Shown: piece after piece, positions 11,678 to 24,150 of the stretch | Layout: each line of letters opens with the position of its first letter | Position numbering within the stretch: the stretch's first letter is position 1 | Source: Capniomyces stellatus | Lineage: Eukaryota; Kickxellomycota; Harpellomycetes; Harpellales; Legeriomycetaceae | Reading direction: 5' to 3' | Assembly (NCBI GenBank): GCA_001661515.1 | Contig: LUVW01000004.1 | Coordinates: forward strand, 237,439-301,438 | Length of the DNA: 64,000 nt | Made by a program: the position numbers and the translations under genes | The notes under the pieces: generated by a model | What the model was told of the DNA's origin: nothing | The model's input: only the letters and a program-made list of their open reading frames with translations | Databases searched by the model: none

Positions 11678-12099
11678 CTATAGCATAATAATATCCAAAT
11701 CGGCTTCCTTTTTGAATCTCGAATCTACAAGAAAACGGATGTTAAGCTTGTTATTGTGCTTGTATAGCGGCATAATATCGCCACAAAGTATTTCTTCCGA
11801 ATCTAACCTAAATAAAACAAATACTGGTTATTTTTCTTGGTGAAATTGATGAAACAATTACCCTGAGAATGCATAGGTGATACCCACAAGTGTACCAGCG
11901 ATCAGCGAAATGATAGAGTTACTTTTTATATAGCCCATGAACCCACCGAAAATGCCTAAAATGACGAAACCGCGATTAGAATGTTATCATTTTTATTGCA
12001 AGGTTGGAAATACATTTTGCAATTGAAATATCAACTGGTTGGCTATAAAACTGAAAATTTACAGATTATTGACATGAAGAATGCAACGTATTGAGCCAT
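11678..12099 (-). CDS. Small TMEM14-like membrane protein
   Basis: Three exons (12063-12099, 11862-11955, 11678-11807) join in phase to an 86-residue protein. The order is MAQYVAFFMSII, then GGFMGYIKSNSIISLIAGTL, then VGITYAFS and a basic/polar tail ending ADLDIIML. The G-x-GYIKxxSxxSLIAGxxxG pattern is typical of the TMEM14 family (UPF0136), multi-helix proteins of inner mitochondrial and other membranes; animal TMEM14C is tied to porphyrin transport. Only two or three hydrophobic segments are visible and the protein is shorter than usual (about 100-115). An upstream exon carrying the first helix may be missing, or the C-terminus may be divergent. The start at 12099 is the first ATG in frame. 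Confidence 0.65.
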
Positions 12100-14138
12100 T
12101 TTTGCGGTCACGATGAAAAACAAGTAGTAGTGTTGATAGTCTTTTGAAGTGTGTCGGGCGCTGTTGTTCAAGATTGAAAGCTTCAAGTTCTCGCAAGAGT
12201 CTTTAGTGAATTGGTGCTTGATGACGTTCTGTTTAGCTTTTATTTGGATATTTAACAAACATTTATTCACAAAACTACGCTTTTACCACAACAATACAAT
12301 ACAAAACCAAAAAGTAATTTCAATTAAATTTCAATTAAAAAAAAAGGTAACCTTCAGGTATTTTGATAAACACAGATTTTTTCTTTTAAACCAGCGAAAT
12401 AATTCTAAATGCGAGTCTGATTTTCTCGTTTTTGAATCAAGTCGATGTTTTAATATTATTATTGGAAGTGAGTCAATGTTTTTTTTATTATTGAAAGAGA
12501 TTTTTTTTTGGTAAAGTTGATGTTTTACTGGCTATACCGACTGATGGTTTTGTTGGGTAGTGTCTTTTTGAACATCCGATATCAGTAACTTGGAGCAAGT
12601 GTGATAGGAAACCCTTAGAAAGAGAATGTCGAGTGTAACCAACCGGTGCAAGCATGCTAGGCTTACACAACCAGGGCACAAGATACACAATACCTTAGTT
12701 TATTTTAAAGCACTATTTACATCAATACATTATTTGAACTAGAGAATGGCCAACATAGTCTGTTACACTGTAAACGAATAAACAGCGTAAACATGTAAAT
12801 GATAAAGATAGGTTGAAAAAGAAGTGTGGTCGCGGGGGATTTCAAAAAGGGAGGGGGGAAATAACCAAATTGTGATTGAAAAGTGGGGAGTGAGCAAAAT
12901 ACAAATAATCTAAAACATTTCAACCAAGGTTTGTAAATTTAAATGTCTATTAATAGTTGAGTCTTGGTTTAAAGATAATATGATCGATTAATGATGATGT
13001 GTTATCTCCATTATCTTGCATTCATTGCTTAATATTTGATATTTGCTTTTTTGTTTTGTTTTATCACTGAATAGTGCTAATGGTTGGTGGTAAAGGTAGT
13101 GGCTAGTAGCTAGTAGTAAGGGTAGTAGCTAGTAGTAAGGGTGATGGCTAATAATAAAAAAATCTAAACTCCAAAGAATAATGCCAAGCTGATATATTAT
13201 TTAACTGAGCACTGTAATATAATGAGGCATTGGATGTGAAAGTAGTCGCTTAAATAACCACAATAAATCCCCAGGTTAGCCAAAACTTGGCAAAGTGGAT
13301 GATATGCCAATACACTAATGTGTACATACCCCGCTAGACAAAGTAAATAAAGTTATCTCTGCTAATCTATCACATCACTGCAAGTCACCCCCAATAAAAC
13401 CATTAGTATGCGGTTTGGTAAACTCTATTAGTCTATATAAAGTTTATCGAAATATTGAAAACTAATAAAGAACTCGGTGTATAAATAGACTAGTTAGTTT
13501 AACGTTTATTTGACAAGTACTCTTGCTAATTTGTCAAATTTAATAGTAATTGCTAGAGTTACCGCAGTAAAAATTTGGGAAGTAGTAAAAGGTTGTGGAC
13601 CTGGAGTGGCTTAAATTGTACACCCAAACGGAGTATCAAATATACCACTATTCAAACCCCGTATCGACCTTTAAAACATTAACACCCATACATTGTTTAA
13701 TTGGTTTATAACCAAAGCGGCCCATTAACAAGAACATTTAAGTGTGTGCACTAAATATTTCCAAGGCAACCATCAACTCATGCCACTAATAGCCAACCTT
13801 ATATGCTGAGATTTGATTGTTAGTGTTGGTACATTGGCATTTTGAAAATCTTCAAAGCTCTCTTTGTCAGCAACTCTATTCTTTTTTTTTTTTTTACTTT
13901 GTGTATTTAGTGTGAAGAGGTTTGATAGATACAGCTTTAGCAAAAAAAAAAAAAAAGCACACAACCACCATACTGTCAATTTAAACACATGTTGACTAAC
14001 CAAGTAGTAATCAGTTGAATTGTTTTATTTTCTGCTACTAGACCGGATTGCTTTCCTTTTTTTTTAAACACCACTCCCCCCCTCCCTCTCACGGCAAGAA
14101 AATACAAATAAAGCTCTAGTAGGGGTGGCCTTAGACAG
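12100..14138. other. Gene-poor region between divergent genes, 2.0 kb
   Basis: Lies between the TMEM14-like gene (-) and the CSC1 gene (+). It is mostly AT-rich. A patch at about 12530-12700 is richer in G and C and contains an AAGCATGCT palindrome, but no gene could be assigned. A 19-20 base repeat (GTAGCTAGTAGTAAGGGTA) recurs at about 13100-13145. T and A runs lie at 13883-13895 and 13941-13954. Confidence 0.5.
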
Positions 14139-17100
14139 ATGGCGACTATCGAGAAGCGGGAGTATTCGAGGGACATAGGTGGTGTAATGACACAGTTTGC
14201 AATATCGGGAGGTTTGATAGTGGTATGCTTGGGGCTATACGAGGTTTTACGAAGAAAAAAAAGCCTACAGCACCTATTCAGCCCAAGAGTGTTTCTTATG
14301 AGGTGAGCACAGACTAGTACATAGAAAGGGGCTTTAGATAAGCATTCTTGTTCGTTTCACATATTTTTTTTAAATATGTACATTTTATTAACTGAGTTAT
14401 ATTTAAAAATGGAAACCATTATAGAAACCCTACCCCTAGGCTATCAAACAAGCTGTTAGGCTGGATTCCAGACGTAATGAGGCACCCAGAGTCATTTTAT
14501 CTGAATAACGTGGGGCTGGATGCAGTGATGTATTTAAGGTTTTTTAAACTAGGACTAAAGCAAGCGCTGCTAGGGAGTTTATTTTCGATATTCCTAGTTC
14601 CAATCAATCTGAATGGAAGTAAAAAAAAGTATAACGGAGAAATACACAGCATCTCGCTTGATAGTGTAGAATCCGAGTCTAGGTGGTTCTTTGTCCACAC
14701 ATTTATGCTGTACGTGTTTATATTGGCGGCAATGCGCGGGTTAATGACGTGCACTATGGACTATGTCAAGATGCGGTGTGAAATTGGTGGTAATTTGTGT
14801 GTTTTGAACGAAGGCCAGATAGGTTGTTTTTGCGAGGCCAGCAGTGGAAAAAGCAGTCTTGAGAATGCTGATATTCATAATCCAGACAATAAAGAGAGCA
14901 ATAAAGCGAGCAGTTCACATAAATCAGAGTTGGAAAACGGAATTCAACCTAAATGTAGCTGCAACATTGAAAGAGGAAACAGCAACAACACAGAGCCAGA
15001 AAAAAGCTGTTTGCCTTTCACCAAACAAAAGTCCTTGATCCACAGCAAGGATAGACAAAACAACGACGAGATTACTAGAGAAATGCACATTAGCAAACTC
15101 AATGTGTATGGAAGAACGGTGTTGGTGAAAAAAATTCCAAACTGCTATCGAAACGAGACTAGGTTATTCAGCTATATTGAGAATTTGGGAATAGGAAAAG
15201 TGGAAAGCGTTACCATTGTAAGAAATTACCAAAAGCTTGAAAACTGCATCAAAGCACGAAGGCTGGTGCTGGATGAGCTAGAGCATCATCACTTGACCTT
15301 TGCAAAGCAAGTCCTTAAGGCTATTAAAGAAACGCTCAGTTCCCACCATTCAAAACAGCCGGATTTAGGCATCAAAAACACCAAAGAAAAGCGGGCAGTG
15401 GGATGTTTTAACTTTGATAAAGGCCATCCAGAAGAAGCAAAAGAAAGTAGTAGTGGTCCAAGCTCCAATAGTTTAAAACTCAAATCCAAAAAACCTGAAA
15501 GCGAGGATAGCTATTTTTTTGAGTACATCAATGGGATAGATGGCAAAAACAACAATGACATCAGAATACATGTTACAGATAACAACAATACAGAGACCAA
15601 CAGCAATATAAATAAGCGTATTGGGAGATACTACGATTTTAGAAGCAACCGTTTACAAACACAATGTCTGGATCAGCTAAAAGAATATACAGATCCACAT
15701 CTAGGCTGCGAACAGGATGGAGTGGATTTAATTAAAGGTAATGGAACCAATGCATTGTTTGACCCGGCTCTAGACAAGCTAAACCAGGCGTTGCTGCTTC
15801 TAAAGTGGTTTGTGATCAGCTACGATACGGCGGAGGGTAAAAACTATATAAGAGGTGCGCTGAGAAAGTACCCATACTTTGTGTGGGATGCATTGACGAC
15901 ATTTGGAAATCAGATTCCATTATGTGACGTACTGGAAAAAGATTGTGTTGATGGAAAAAATGCCAAGTCTAGTAACATTGGCAGACAGGATGTGTTCAGA
16001 CAAAGATTGTCAGGATTTGGATTTTTAAGCAGCAATCAAAGCATGGATGAAAACAAGTCGGAAAGTATCAACAGATCAGTTAATAAAAACAAAGCTGATG
16101 GTGCTGATAAGGAATACTTTTACTTTAACAATAGCAACAAAGTTGGGGGGTCTTTAATTCTCTGCCAAAATAATGAAAACTACCAGCACTTGGTATTCTT
16201 TATCAAGAATCAAAAAAGGGCAAACAAAAAGCTTAACTCGAAACATTGGGCCAAAATAAAAAACCTGGAAAAAACCCTTATGGGGCTGGACGAAGACATA
16301 AAGAGTCTGAGGATTGAATCGATTAGAGCTAGATTACGTGACAATATACAATCAAATCCAAAGAGTGATCCCAAAGAAATAAGTAGTCGCTACTGCGGAA
16401 GCAATGAGCAAGATAAAAACAGCAGCAACAAGCTATTGAAAGACGGGAAGGACAATAAAGACTGGTTAAAGGAAACAGACAGCGCATTTGTAACATTCAA
16501 AAGCGCAACAGCAGCCCAAATAGCAACGCAGGTTTTGGTAGCAGTAGGAACTCGCGAGTTTGCAGCAGAAGAAGCACCCAAGCCAAACGACTTGGTGTGG
16601 TCCGGATTTTTGATCAACAACCAAAAACGGAAAATCAGAAGAATTATTGTCAGCACGTTTCTAGGGTAATATTGAGTTAGTGGTTATGGTTAATGGTTAA
16701 TGGTTGGTGGTCGGTGGTTGGTGGTTAAATTCACTAACATTGAAACTATTATTGAAATTATTATTGAATCTTGGTTGTGTACTTTTGGTTTATTCTTAGA
16801 TTTCTAATACTAGTCTGGCTGGTGCCCATGGGGTTGTTGATGGAGCTTGCGACATTGGACAAAATAATTACTCAAGATTCAACTCCTGCGCAAAACATCG
16901 AGTCCCATCCTTGGATTGAAAAAATAATAATAAACAATCTTCCAGCGATTTTGGCGTCCATTAGCTTGGTGGTAGTCCCATTTTTGATAAAATTCTTGAG
17001 CATAATCGAGGCACCATATAGCAAGGCTTTGCTTAACGATACGGTTATAAAGTGGCACTTTGCAATGCTGTATTTAAATGTTTTGATATTTTTTTGTATT

Positions 17101-19872
17101 GGTCCACCAGTCTACACCTCGTTTATAACATGGGTTGGCAACCCTTTGCTATTGGTTGAGAATTTAGCAAAGATAATAGCCATCAGCGGAGATGCCTTTT
17201 TCTCAAACTATGTTATGTTTGCAACCGTTTCTCACGCACTGGAGCTAGCGCAGCTAAGCTTTCCTCTGATTGTTTCCTTTGTGTCGGATAGCCAAAAAGG
17301 CTCACTAACTCCCAGGAAGATGCACAAGCTTAAAAGCCCCTGGTCTTTCCCATCATTCTACTTTTTACCGGCACACTGTCTGATACTGGTAATTACATTT
17401 ACTTATGCGCTGATATCTCCAATTGTGCTTCTCTCGGCCGTTTTCTACTTTGGCTTTGGACTTCTGGTGTACAGGCAGCAATTTGCGTATGCTTACGTTG
17501 AGTCAAGCGGCTCGGTTGACACTGATCTGAACTGCAGTGATATTAGCGCGCATGGGGACTCGCTGGCAGGGGGAAGACTGTGGATTCATATCCTTGACTT
17601 TTCAGGGGTTGGGATGATAACAGGGATAGTGGTTTTTGCTATGATGATGCTGTTTAAAAGGTGTTTTGTACAGGCTGCGTTGACGGTGCCCTTGCTTATC
17701 TCAGTAATTGTGTTTCTGAAGCATCTGGATAAACATTGGATTCCTAGAATGAAAACACTGCCGCTAGAGTCGGTAAAAACCAAGGATAGCTCAGCAAAAA
17801 AGATGCCAGAAACTCCTACCACAACACAGTCGCCAAATTTCTACGAAGTATCAAAAGAAAATTCAGAAAGCTCTGGGAGTGTGCAGAAAAATACAGGAAA
17901 TGGAATAGCAAACAGCAGTCCAGGGACAAACAACTCGGAAATTGTTGGTATGTTTTACAAATCAGCTGAAACAGGTTCAGGGAACCAAAATAACGCTGAT
18001 GAGCTACGCATACTAGGGGATGAAGTATGCAGCTGTCAAAAGGACTACACCGAGCACCATTTTTTGGAAAAACATATGCGAAGCGCTTACCAAAAAGCAA
18101 AAAAAGTGGTTTTACATGACCAGCATTCGTTGCTGGTTATGAATCCGTGTTCAAGCGATCGGTGCAAATATAATCGCAGGAACTCGTATGCAAGGTCTGC
18201 TACTAGCACCAAAGATCCAATAGCCATGAACAATGGGTCGTTTAGCATCAGCAGCAACATAAGCAAGTTAGTCCCGTTCACAAAATTCAGGGTAGAAACA
18301 TCAGAAATTCTAAGCGAGGTTATAAATTCTGGGTACAAATCAGAAATACACACCCCCAACTCGTCACCAGCGTGCATGGTCAATAGAAAGCTGGAAGAAC
18401 CCAACTCTGACGAGCATGGCATAAACAAGGTTGTTCCAAGAGTTATAAAACAAACAGAGAGTGTCGAGTTGTACATCACCGAGCTTAACAAGCAGGTCTG
18501 TTTTAATAAAGCAAGCATGGACAGGGAGTGTAAATCAGAAACCAATGTAAAAAATGTGAGTATAGTAAATAGCGCACATGAATTCAGCTCCTACAAAAAG
18601 TTGGATTCCATTAAGAGTGACAATAAGGACACAGTTGGATCCAACTTTGATGACATACAGATGTGTGAAAGCAGTAATGGAAGGAAAAAGAAAAAGGAAA
18701 ACGTCGGTTTGGAGAATATAATGGAGGATCCGCAGACTGGACAGTGTATAGTGAGAAATGACTCCGACAATAAGGAGCGCGAGAAATATCATAGTTGCCA
18801 AACAGAGGAGTTGGCACAAGTATCATCAACTAATAACGGCGATTTGCAAATGGCCGAGCTCTGTAAACTGGTATTGGACGATTCACCAGAAGATAAAAAA
18901 GCCTTAAGCAATGTTATGTTGAATAAAAAGCCAATTGCTACAAAAAAGTCAAAAGAAATCATTGAGATGGAGAAAGCATGCCAAGAAGATGCAAACAAAG
19001 ATAGCTGTGAGGGGTCAGGATGCGAAGGCGTATACGGTGTTAAAGGAAACAGCACAGCCAGACCGAATTTGCTCGAGTCTATCAAGTCAAAGTCAATGGA
19101 GGGGGTGTGCAGAGTTGGAAAGAAGTTATTTTTTGATAAAGCACCAAATAATAGCGGAAAGAGTAGTTGGATACCATGGTTAGGCAGGTCAATTGCAGAC
19201 ACAGAAAGCGGCGGCCAAAGAAATATGACAAAAAACGAAGCCAAGAGCATTGAGCCAAGACCGTTATCTGAGAACCAAAGCGGTGAAGTATTTGCCCAAG
19301 CCGATTTGGGTATTACTAATGAAAATGGCTGCGAGAACACAAGACATTTTAGCAGCGAACATATTTTCCCTGCGGAACTGAACGGAAGAGACAAAAAGCA
19401 AAGATACGGCACTGAAGAGAGGTGTGAAGAGGATGAACAAAAGTCTGAGGTCTGTCCCAAAGAACTAAACAGAGACCAGAGTGCCTATAACCCATCGCCA
19501 CTGAAAAAGGCATTTAATTATCAAAACAGCATAGTTGGGATAAACGGTAAGAGTGAACGCGATCAGCGATTTAATAATGCAGAAAGCGTAAACTCTAAAG
19601 CAGAATCATGTAAATACGAGGCTTTGGATTATAGTCACGATTATTACTGCGAGTTAGATGGTCGGCAGAAAAATAGGGCTTTGGACTCAAGTTCAGCTAG
19701 AAGTAGTACAAAAAACAACAACTCGCTGGAGTTGGACTGCGAAGAGGTTGCACACTACCAATACCTACATCCATGTCTATGGGTGCCACTGCTTAATACA
19801 CTATGGCTGCCTCAAAATCCACTAAGGGTTTCGTTTGACCATTCAAAATGTGTCATGTATGAGATTGATTGA
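14139..19872 (+). CDS. Giant CSC1/OSCA-family (DUF221) cation channel
   Basis: Predicted 1825-residue membrane protein of the calcium-permeable stress-gated channel family (yeast Csc1/Phm7/Rsn1). Exons 14139-14302, 14425-16665 and 16800-19872 join in frame. Residues 1-130 hold the N-terminal helices and GWIPDVMRHPESFYLNNVGL, then NVGLDAVMYLRFF. The cytosolic RNA-recognition-like domain starts near VYGRTVLVKKIPN and ends with DSAFVTFKSATAAQIATQ, interrupted by long Asn/Lys/Ser-rich inserts. The 7-helix channel core begins across the last intron (FLILVWLVPMGLLMELATLD) and runs to about residue 1125. A 650-residue polar tail follows, then a conserved-looking end (YLHPCLWVPLLNTLWLPQNP, RVSFDHS) like the fungal PHM7 extracellular-tail domain. 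Usual family length is 750-1000, so inserts nearly double it. Cysteines are frequent in the tail. Confidence 0.9.
16681..16732. repeat. GGTTA/GGTGG simple repeat in the CSC1 intron
   Basis: Imperfect units TGGTTAA and TGGTTGGTGG fill much of the second CSC1 intron (16666-16799). Confidence 0.75.
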
Positions 19873-20232
19873 TTTTTCCAAGTACTTTAAAACGGCTGAG
19901 CAATAAGCGGGATTTTGTACACAACCCAGATAGTGTCTATTACCAATATCAACTTCTAATTTTTTTATTTCCTTTCTATATTCTTTTCACAACCGCCACT
20001 TTAGAATCTCTTGGTATACTAGATTAAAAGCAACTATTTGTACATACATATATACCAAAAAGCCACAATAATTCAGCAACTTGAAGTTTTATTTTAATGT
20101 ATACCGAATGCCGAAAAAGCCTTTTTTTTTAAAAAAAAAAAGCATGTTTCAATAACAGCAACTAAACTAGGAAAATAATAGTGTATAATGTATAGATAGC
20201 GGTTTAATAAAAATAAGAAAAAGGAAAGAGTT
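19873..20232. other. Convergent spacer, 360 bp
   Basis: 3' flanks of CSC1 (+) and Rsm22 (-). A T9-A11 block at 20122-20141 could fold as a hairpin and serve as a T-rich 3' signal for either strand. No gene seen. Confidence 0.6.
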
Positions 20233-23200
20233 CTAGTCGTATCTGGCCTTCAAGAACCGACTTTTCTCGTCACGGGTTTTTTTCTTTGGAATAGGCAGTA
20301 TTTTTTTAATAGTGGTAGTTTTTGCAATGTGAGGAAACAAGTCGCCCCAATTAACTTTTCTTGCGTCTCTGTACGACTGTTTTGAAAATGACTTTGTGAA
20401 CACTCTGCGCTCGGTGTCGCCTAAAATTTATTTATTTTAGCAAGTTTAGCATACACAAATATCATAAAGAGCAGAATTGGCAAGTACAAGGATGCCCAAG
20501 TCGAATTGAGTTTAATTGGATTGAACAGGTTTGATAGTTTATCGTGTCAAAAAAGTTGCTATTAGTTACCTGAACTGGCGCACACATCAACCATTACGTG
20601 TCCACCACGCTTCAAAGCAGGTAAAATCACTCGGGGCCAGTTGTAAGCTTCCAACTCTAAAACACACAGATTAAATGGACGAATTTGAGTATACACGGTC
20701 TAGTACTGAGGAAAAGATAAGGCTGTGCTTCAAAGCGTACAACTCAAGAATATGAATTAAAAAAGGGAAAAGGAAAAAGGAAAAAAAGGTCGATTTAGTT
20801 GATTTTGCAAAGTAAGCTTACCCAACACATCAATGGGCTTTGGCACATGTTCTGGCTCGCTGGAGTCAATGTCGGCCTCAGTCTGGGATCCGGTATTCAG
20901 GTCTCTGTTTACCACATATTTACCAAGACTGGATAGTGGCGATTCTGATACTGAATCTAAAGTCAAAGCATCCAAATAACACGTTAGTTTACCAATATAT
21001 ACCACAGGTCTGAGACTTTATTAAACAATTTCAAATGGTAGCAAATCGAGATTTGTGGATAAACTTTATGAATATTTTACCTGTTGCTTCAACTCTAGAA
21101 TCCAAGCTGACTTTGGGTTGGGAAACCAACTGTGGTCGTTGGCCACGTTTAACAATCAGGTACGAGTATTTGAGATCCTCTTTGTTTGATTTTGAATGTT
21201 TGGATCGCATCTATAGTTCAAATAATACAAGTTGGACCAGAAATTAAAAAAAAAAACAGACCATATTTTCCTCTCTTTTTTCTCTCATTTTTTTCTTTCT
21301 ATTTCTTGATCTTCTGCCACTTGGGTAACTCGACACTTTATCGACGGTTTAACATCTCGATTCCTGGCAAGCGACTATCAAACAACAACACTGATAACAG
21401 AGAAAGAAAAAATCACACGCTAATTTGCAGATTATAAAGTATTAGTAAATATATTACCGTCATTTCTGGACGCTGAACTCTTTGTGAAAAATGACACCAA
21501 CTCTTTGTTTTGTCTAGCGGACATTCTTTGTCATGAGGACACTGTATTTTTAAACATTTATACAACACATTTAGCACATGCAAATAAACCCAACGTTCGA
21601 ATGTTTTATAAAGGGGGATTAAGATGGATTCATTTTAAAGTAAGAAAGCCGTGGCAATGCAAATTATAGCATTTCAAAAACAGCACAGAGCACCGATATT
21701 AATAAAAACAACCAGAAGAATAATCAACTTACAGGTGCTACAAAATGGAACCTCTTATTTTCCAAGTCACTGCCACCCTCATTCAAAGGGTCTTTGCTCT
21801 GACCAGCTGGAAGATCCAACACCAAAGCCTTCTGCCTAGAAAGGAAGAACTTCCTGGCGTCGGAAATAAGCCTGCCACCTTCTGGTGTACCGCGCTCAAT
21901 CAAAACCAGAACGTCCTTGGTTTGGTCCCAAAGCGTTTCTAGCGAGGATTTCCGAATCTCGTCGTTTGGAAGCTCAGAAAGTGTAAAAGAGCTAATGGTC
22001 ATATCATATTTACTCGACACGTTTTTAGGTGCCAAATACCTCTCAAATGTCGTGTTTTGCACTTTGATCGAGTCTTGCGCATCTATTCAGTTGAATTTGA
22101 TTTGTTGATTAGTTGATTAACCGACATGAAAAACGTAGAGAGGTTAGTAAAAAAAAATTACACTTACTTTTTATCATTGATTCTCCCATAATCAACATCT
22201 GCTCAGAAGTATCAATTCCATGGTAGTGTTCAACTTGGTCTCCCCATATCTCATTAACGCTCCTGTTGAGATAATATTATAGAAAAAGAAGAAAGAAAAA
22301 AAAACAATGTTAATTAAAAGTGCAATATGTAGATAATTACTGCCTTAGCTTTCCTACCATGTCTTCAAGACTAAAATAGCCCAAAACAAATAGATAAATA
22401 AACAAATAAATAAATTACCATAGTGAGGTGGCAGGTCCGCAGCCAAAATCCATTATGGTTTTAGGAACAAAATTTGGCACTCTTCTTTTCAACTCTACAA
22501 GAACATTCGTAGCAACACCAAAGGTAGCGGGGAACCTGCTGGCCAAATAAGCCGATGACTCACGTTCGCCAAACTCAAGGTTGTGGGGTGCCAGCTCCAC
22601 CTCCTTGGACAGTAATGAGGTGGGTAAAGGCTTGGTTTTGGTTTTGGGTTTTTGCAAAACTTTGTTTATATACTCTTTGTTTTCATTGGCGCCTAGGTCT
22701 TGTTTTTCACCCGTGTTTTCCTTTGAGCTTTGGTTTTTGCTACTTGGTTCGACCAATACTTCTCTTTGTGGCTCTATTGCGCCCGTTGATCTTAATGAAT
22801 CAAACAGTCTGAGAGTATCGATCCTAATCAGTTTCTTGTTTTTATCTACATTATAAAAACAAAGCAGAATGTTATCACCTTAATACAGTCTGCAGCAATG
22901 CCACCATTCTTTATACGCACAACTATCCATATGCTCACCTTTCAAGTATTCATTTGCTGCCTCAATCAAGTATCTGGGCAATTCTATCATGCCTTGATAC
23001 TTCTTTCCAAACCGAACCTCGTCAGTACCTCGAAGGACAGGCTTTGATTTCTGCATATAGTGCTCATAATATTCTCGAAAAAATTCATCAAGTGACTCTA
23101 CCGATTCTCTCACCATCATATCCTCTTCAGTATCCTTTGGCAACCTGTTTAATTCATTGTTTCCCCGTCATGTATAATTTAACTCTTGTTAATTGGCCAA

Positions 23201-23475
23201 ATATCTTTCAAATTGTTCTTATCTGCCACTCTAGCTATTTCTAAACACTGAATTTTAGCAGAAATCAGTATTTATACTCATAAAACTTACCTGTCCAGTC
23301 TATCTGAAGGCTCTGGTGGTGGTGGTTCAAATCTGGTGCTACTTTTGTTGTTTCTTATAAACTCGCCCCTTGGAACCTGGGTTTTAAGGTTAAAGGTTGT
23401 AGTGCTAATTCCATTTCTTTTAATCGGATTCACTACCCTGTTTTTTATCTGCTGGCTCAGTATTCTTTGAAGCAT
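20233..23475 (-). CDS. RSM22: Mitochondrial small-ribosomal-subunit methyltransferase-like protein Rsm22
   Basis: Rsm22/METTL17-type protein needed for assembly of the mitochondrial small ribosomal subunit. Ten exons: 23291-23475, 22939-23144, 22419-22845, 22168-22262, 21733-22082, 21458-21541, 21081-21210, 20822-20956, 20570-20656 and 20233-20420. They join to 628 residues, equal to my recollection of the yeast protein. The N-terminus (MLQRILSQQIKNRVVNPIKR) is basic, as expected of a mitochondrial presequence. The methyltransferase core has TIMDFGCGPATS and, after the next intron, HYHGIDTSEQMLIMGESM. The motif CPHDKECPLDKTKSWCHFSQ supplies three cysteines, and VDVCASSG a fourth. METTL17 binds an iron-sulfur cluster through a similar set. 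The KHSKSNKEDLKYSYLIVKRG motif is also typical. A serine/lysine-rich insert (about residues 165-215) is unconserved. Confidence 0.95.
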
Positions 23476-23855
23476 TTTGAATTATTGGCTACAGTGTTTC
23501 TTTTCCGCTGCCTCTAGGCTACACGCTATCAAATAATAGCAATAGTAAGGTATTTCTGTGCTTTGCGACCTTCTTAAGTAATGAATCTGTGAAATGTGCA
23601 CCACTGGACCCTTTCGATTATCGAATAAATTGTGTGTGTTCGCTTGAGTTTAGATATTACTGGTGGTACTCTGTAAACCTGGAATAAAAAAGAGAATGAA
23701 AAAAACGACTAAATTCAGTGTTGTTCCTAGCCTTGGCCATAAAGTGAATAAAATAAAAGACAAACCAAAAAAAAAAAAAATTCAAACTATTCGCCTTCGA
23801 TAAATTCAAGTTTAATCAAATAAAATTTACTTAAACATGAAAAAAAAAGCCGTAA

Positions 23856-23888
<33 letters not shown>

Positions 23889-24150
23889 CCAAGGATCAAA
23901 AGCAATAATCAAATGATTGGTCAAAACACATTTTCATTTCGGAAACTTCAAGCGAAACCAACATAAAACCAAACTAAAAAGCTACCAATTCAAAATTAAT
24001 CCCAAGTGGTTCAAACTAGAAAAGTTTTTGTTTAAACCCACTTCCAAACTAGACAACATTGTTTCCTGATAGCTTTATCTAGTTTTCTTTATACAGAAAC
24101 AGAATAAAAACTTATTTATACAAAAAAAATACAAGCTCAGTTGTGATAGA
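23476..24150. promoter_or_regulatory. Divergent intergenic region, RSM22 (-) / CDC123 (+)
   Basis: 675 bp that must hold the start signals of both flanking genes. It contains an unbroken run of 29 T (23858-23886) and a 14-A run (23767-23780). Such poly(dA:dT) tracts keep nucleosomes away in fungal promoters; that role here is inferred. No TATA box was singled out. Confidence 0.4.
23858..23886. repeat. Homopolymer run of 29 T
   Basis: Uninterrupted T tract ending in TTTAG, in the divergent promoter region. It lies about 390 bases from the RSM22 start and 265 from the CDC123 start. Confidence 0.95.

Noticed and set aside
14477..16669. Treating the 730-residue and 1033-residue CSC1 frames as two genes
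   Set aside because: A donor at 16666 and an acceptor ending at 16799 join them in frame inside a conserved segment (STFLG|FLILVWLVP), and an upstream exon at 14139 completes the N-terminus.
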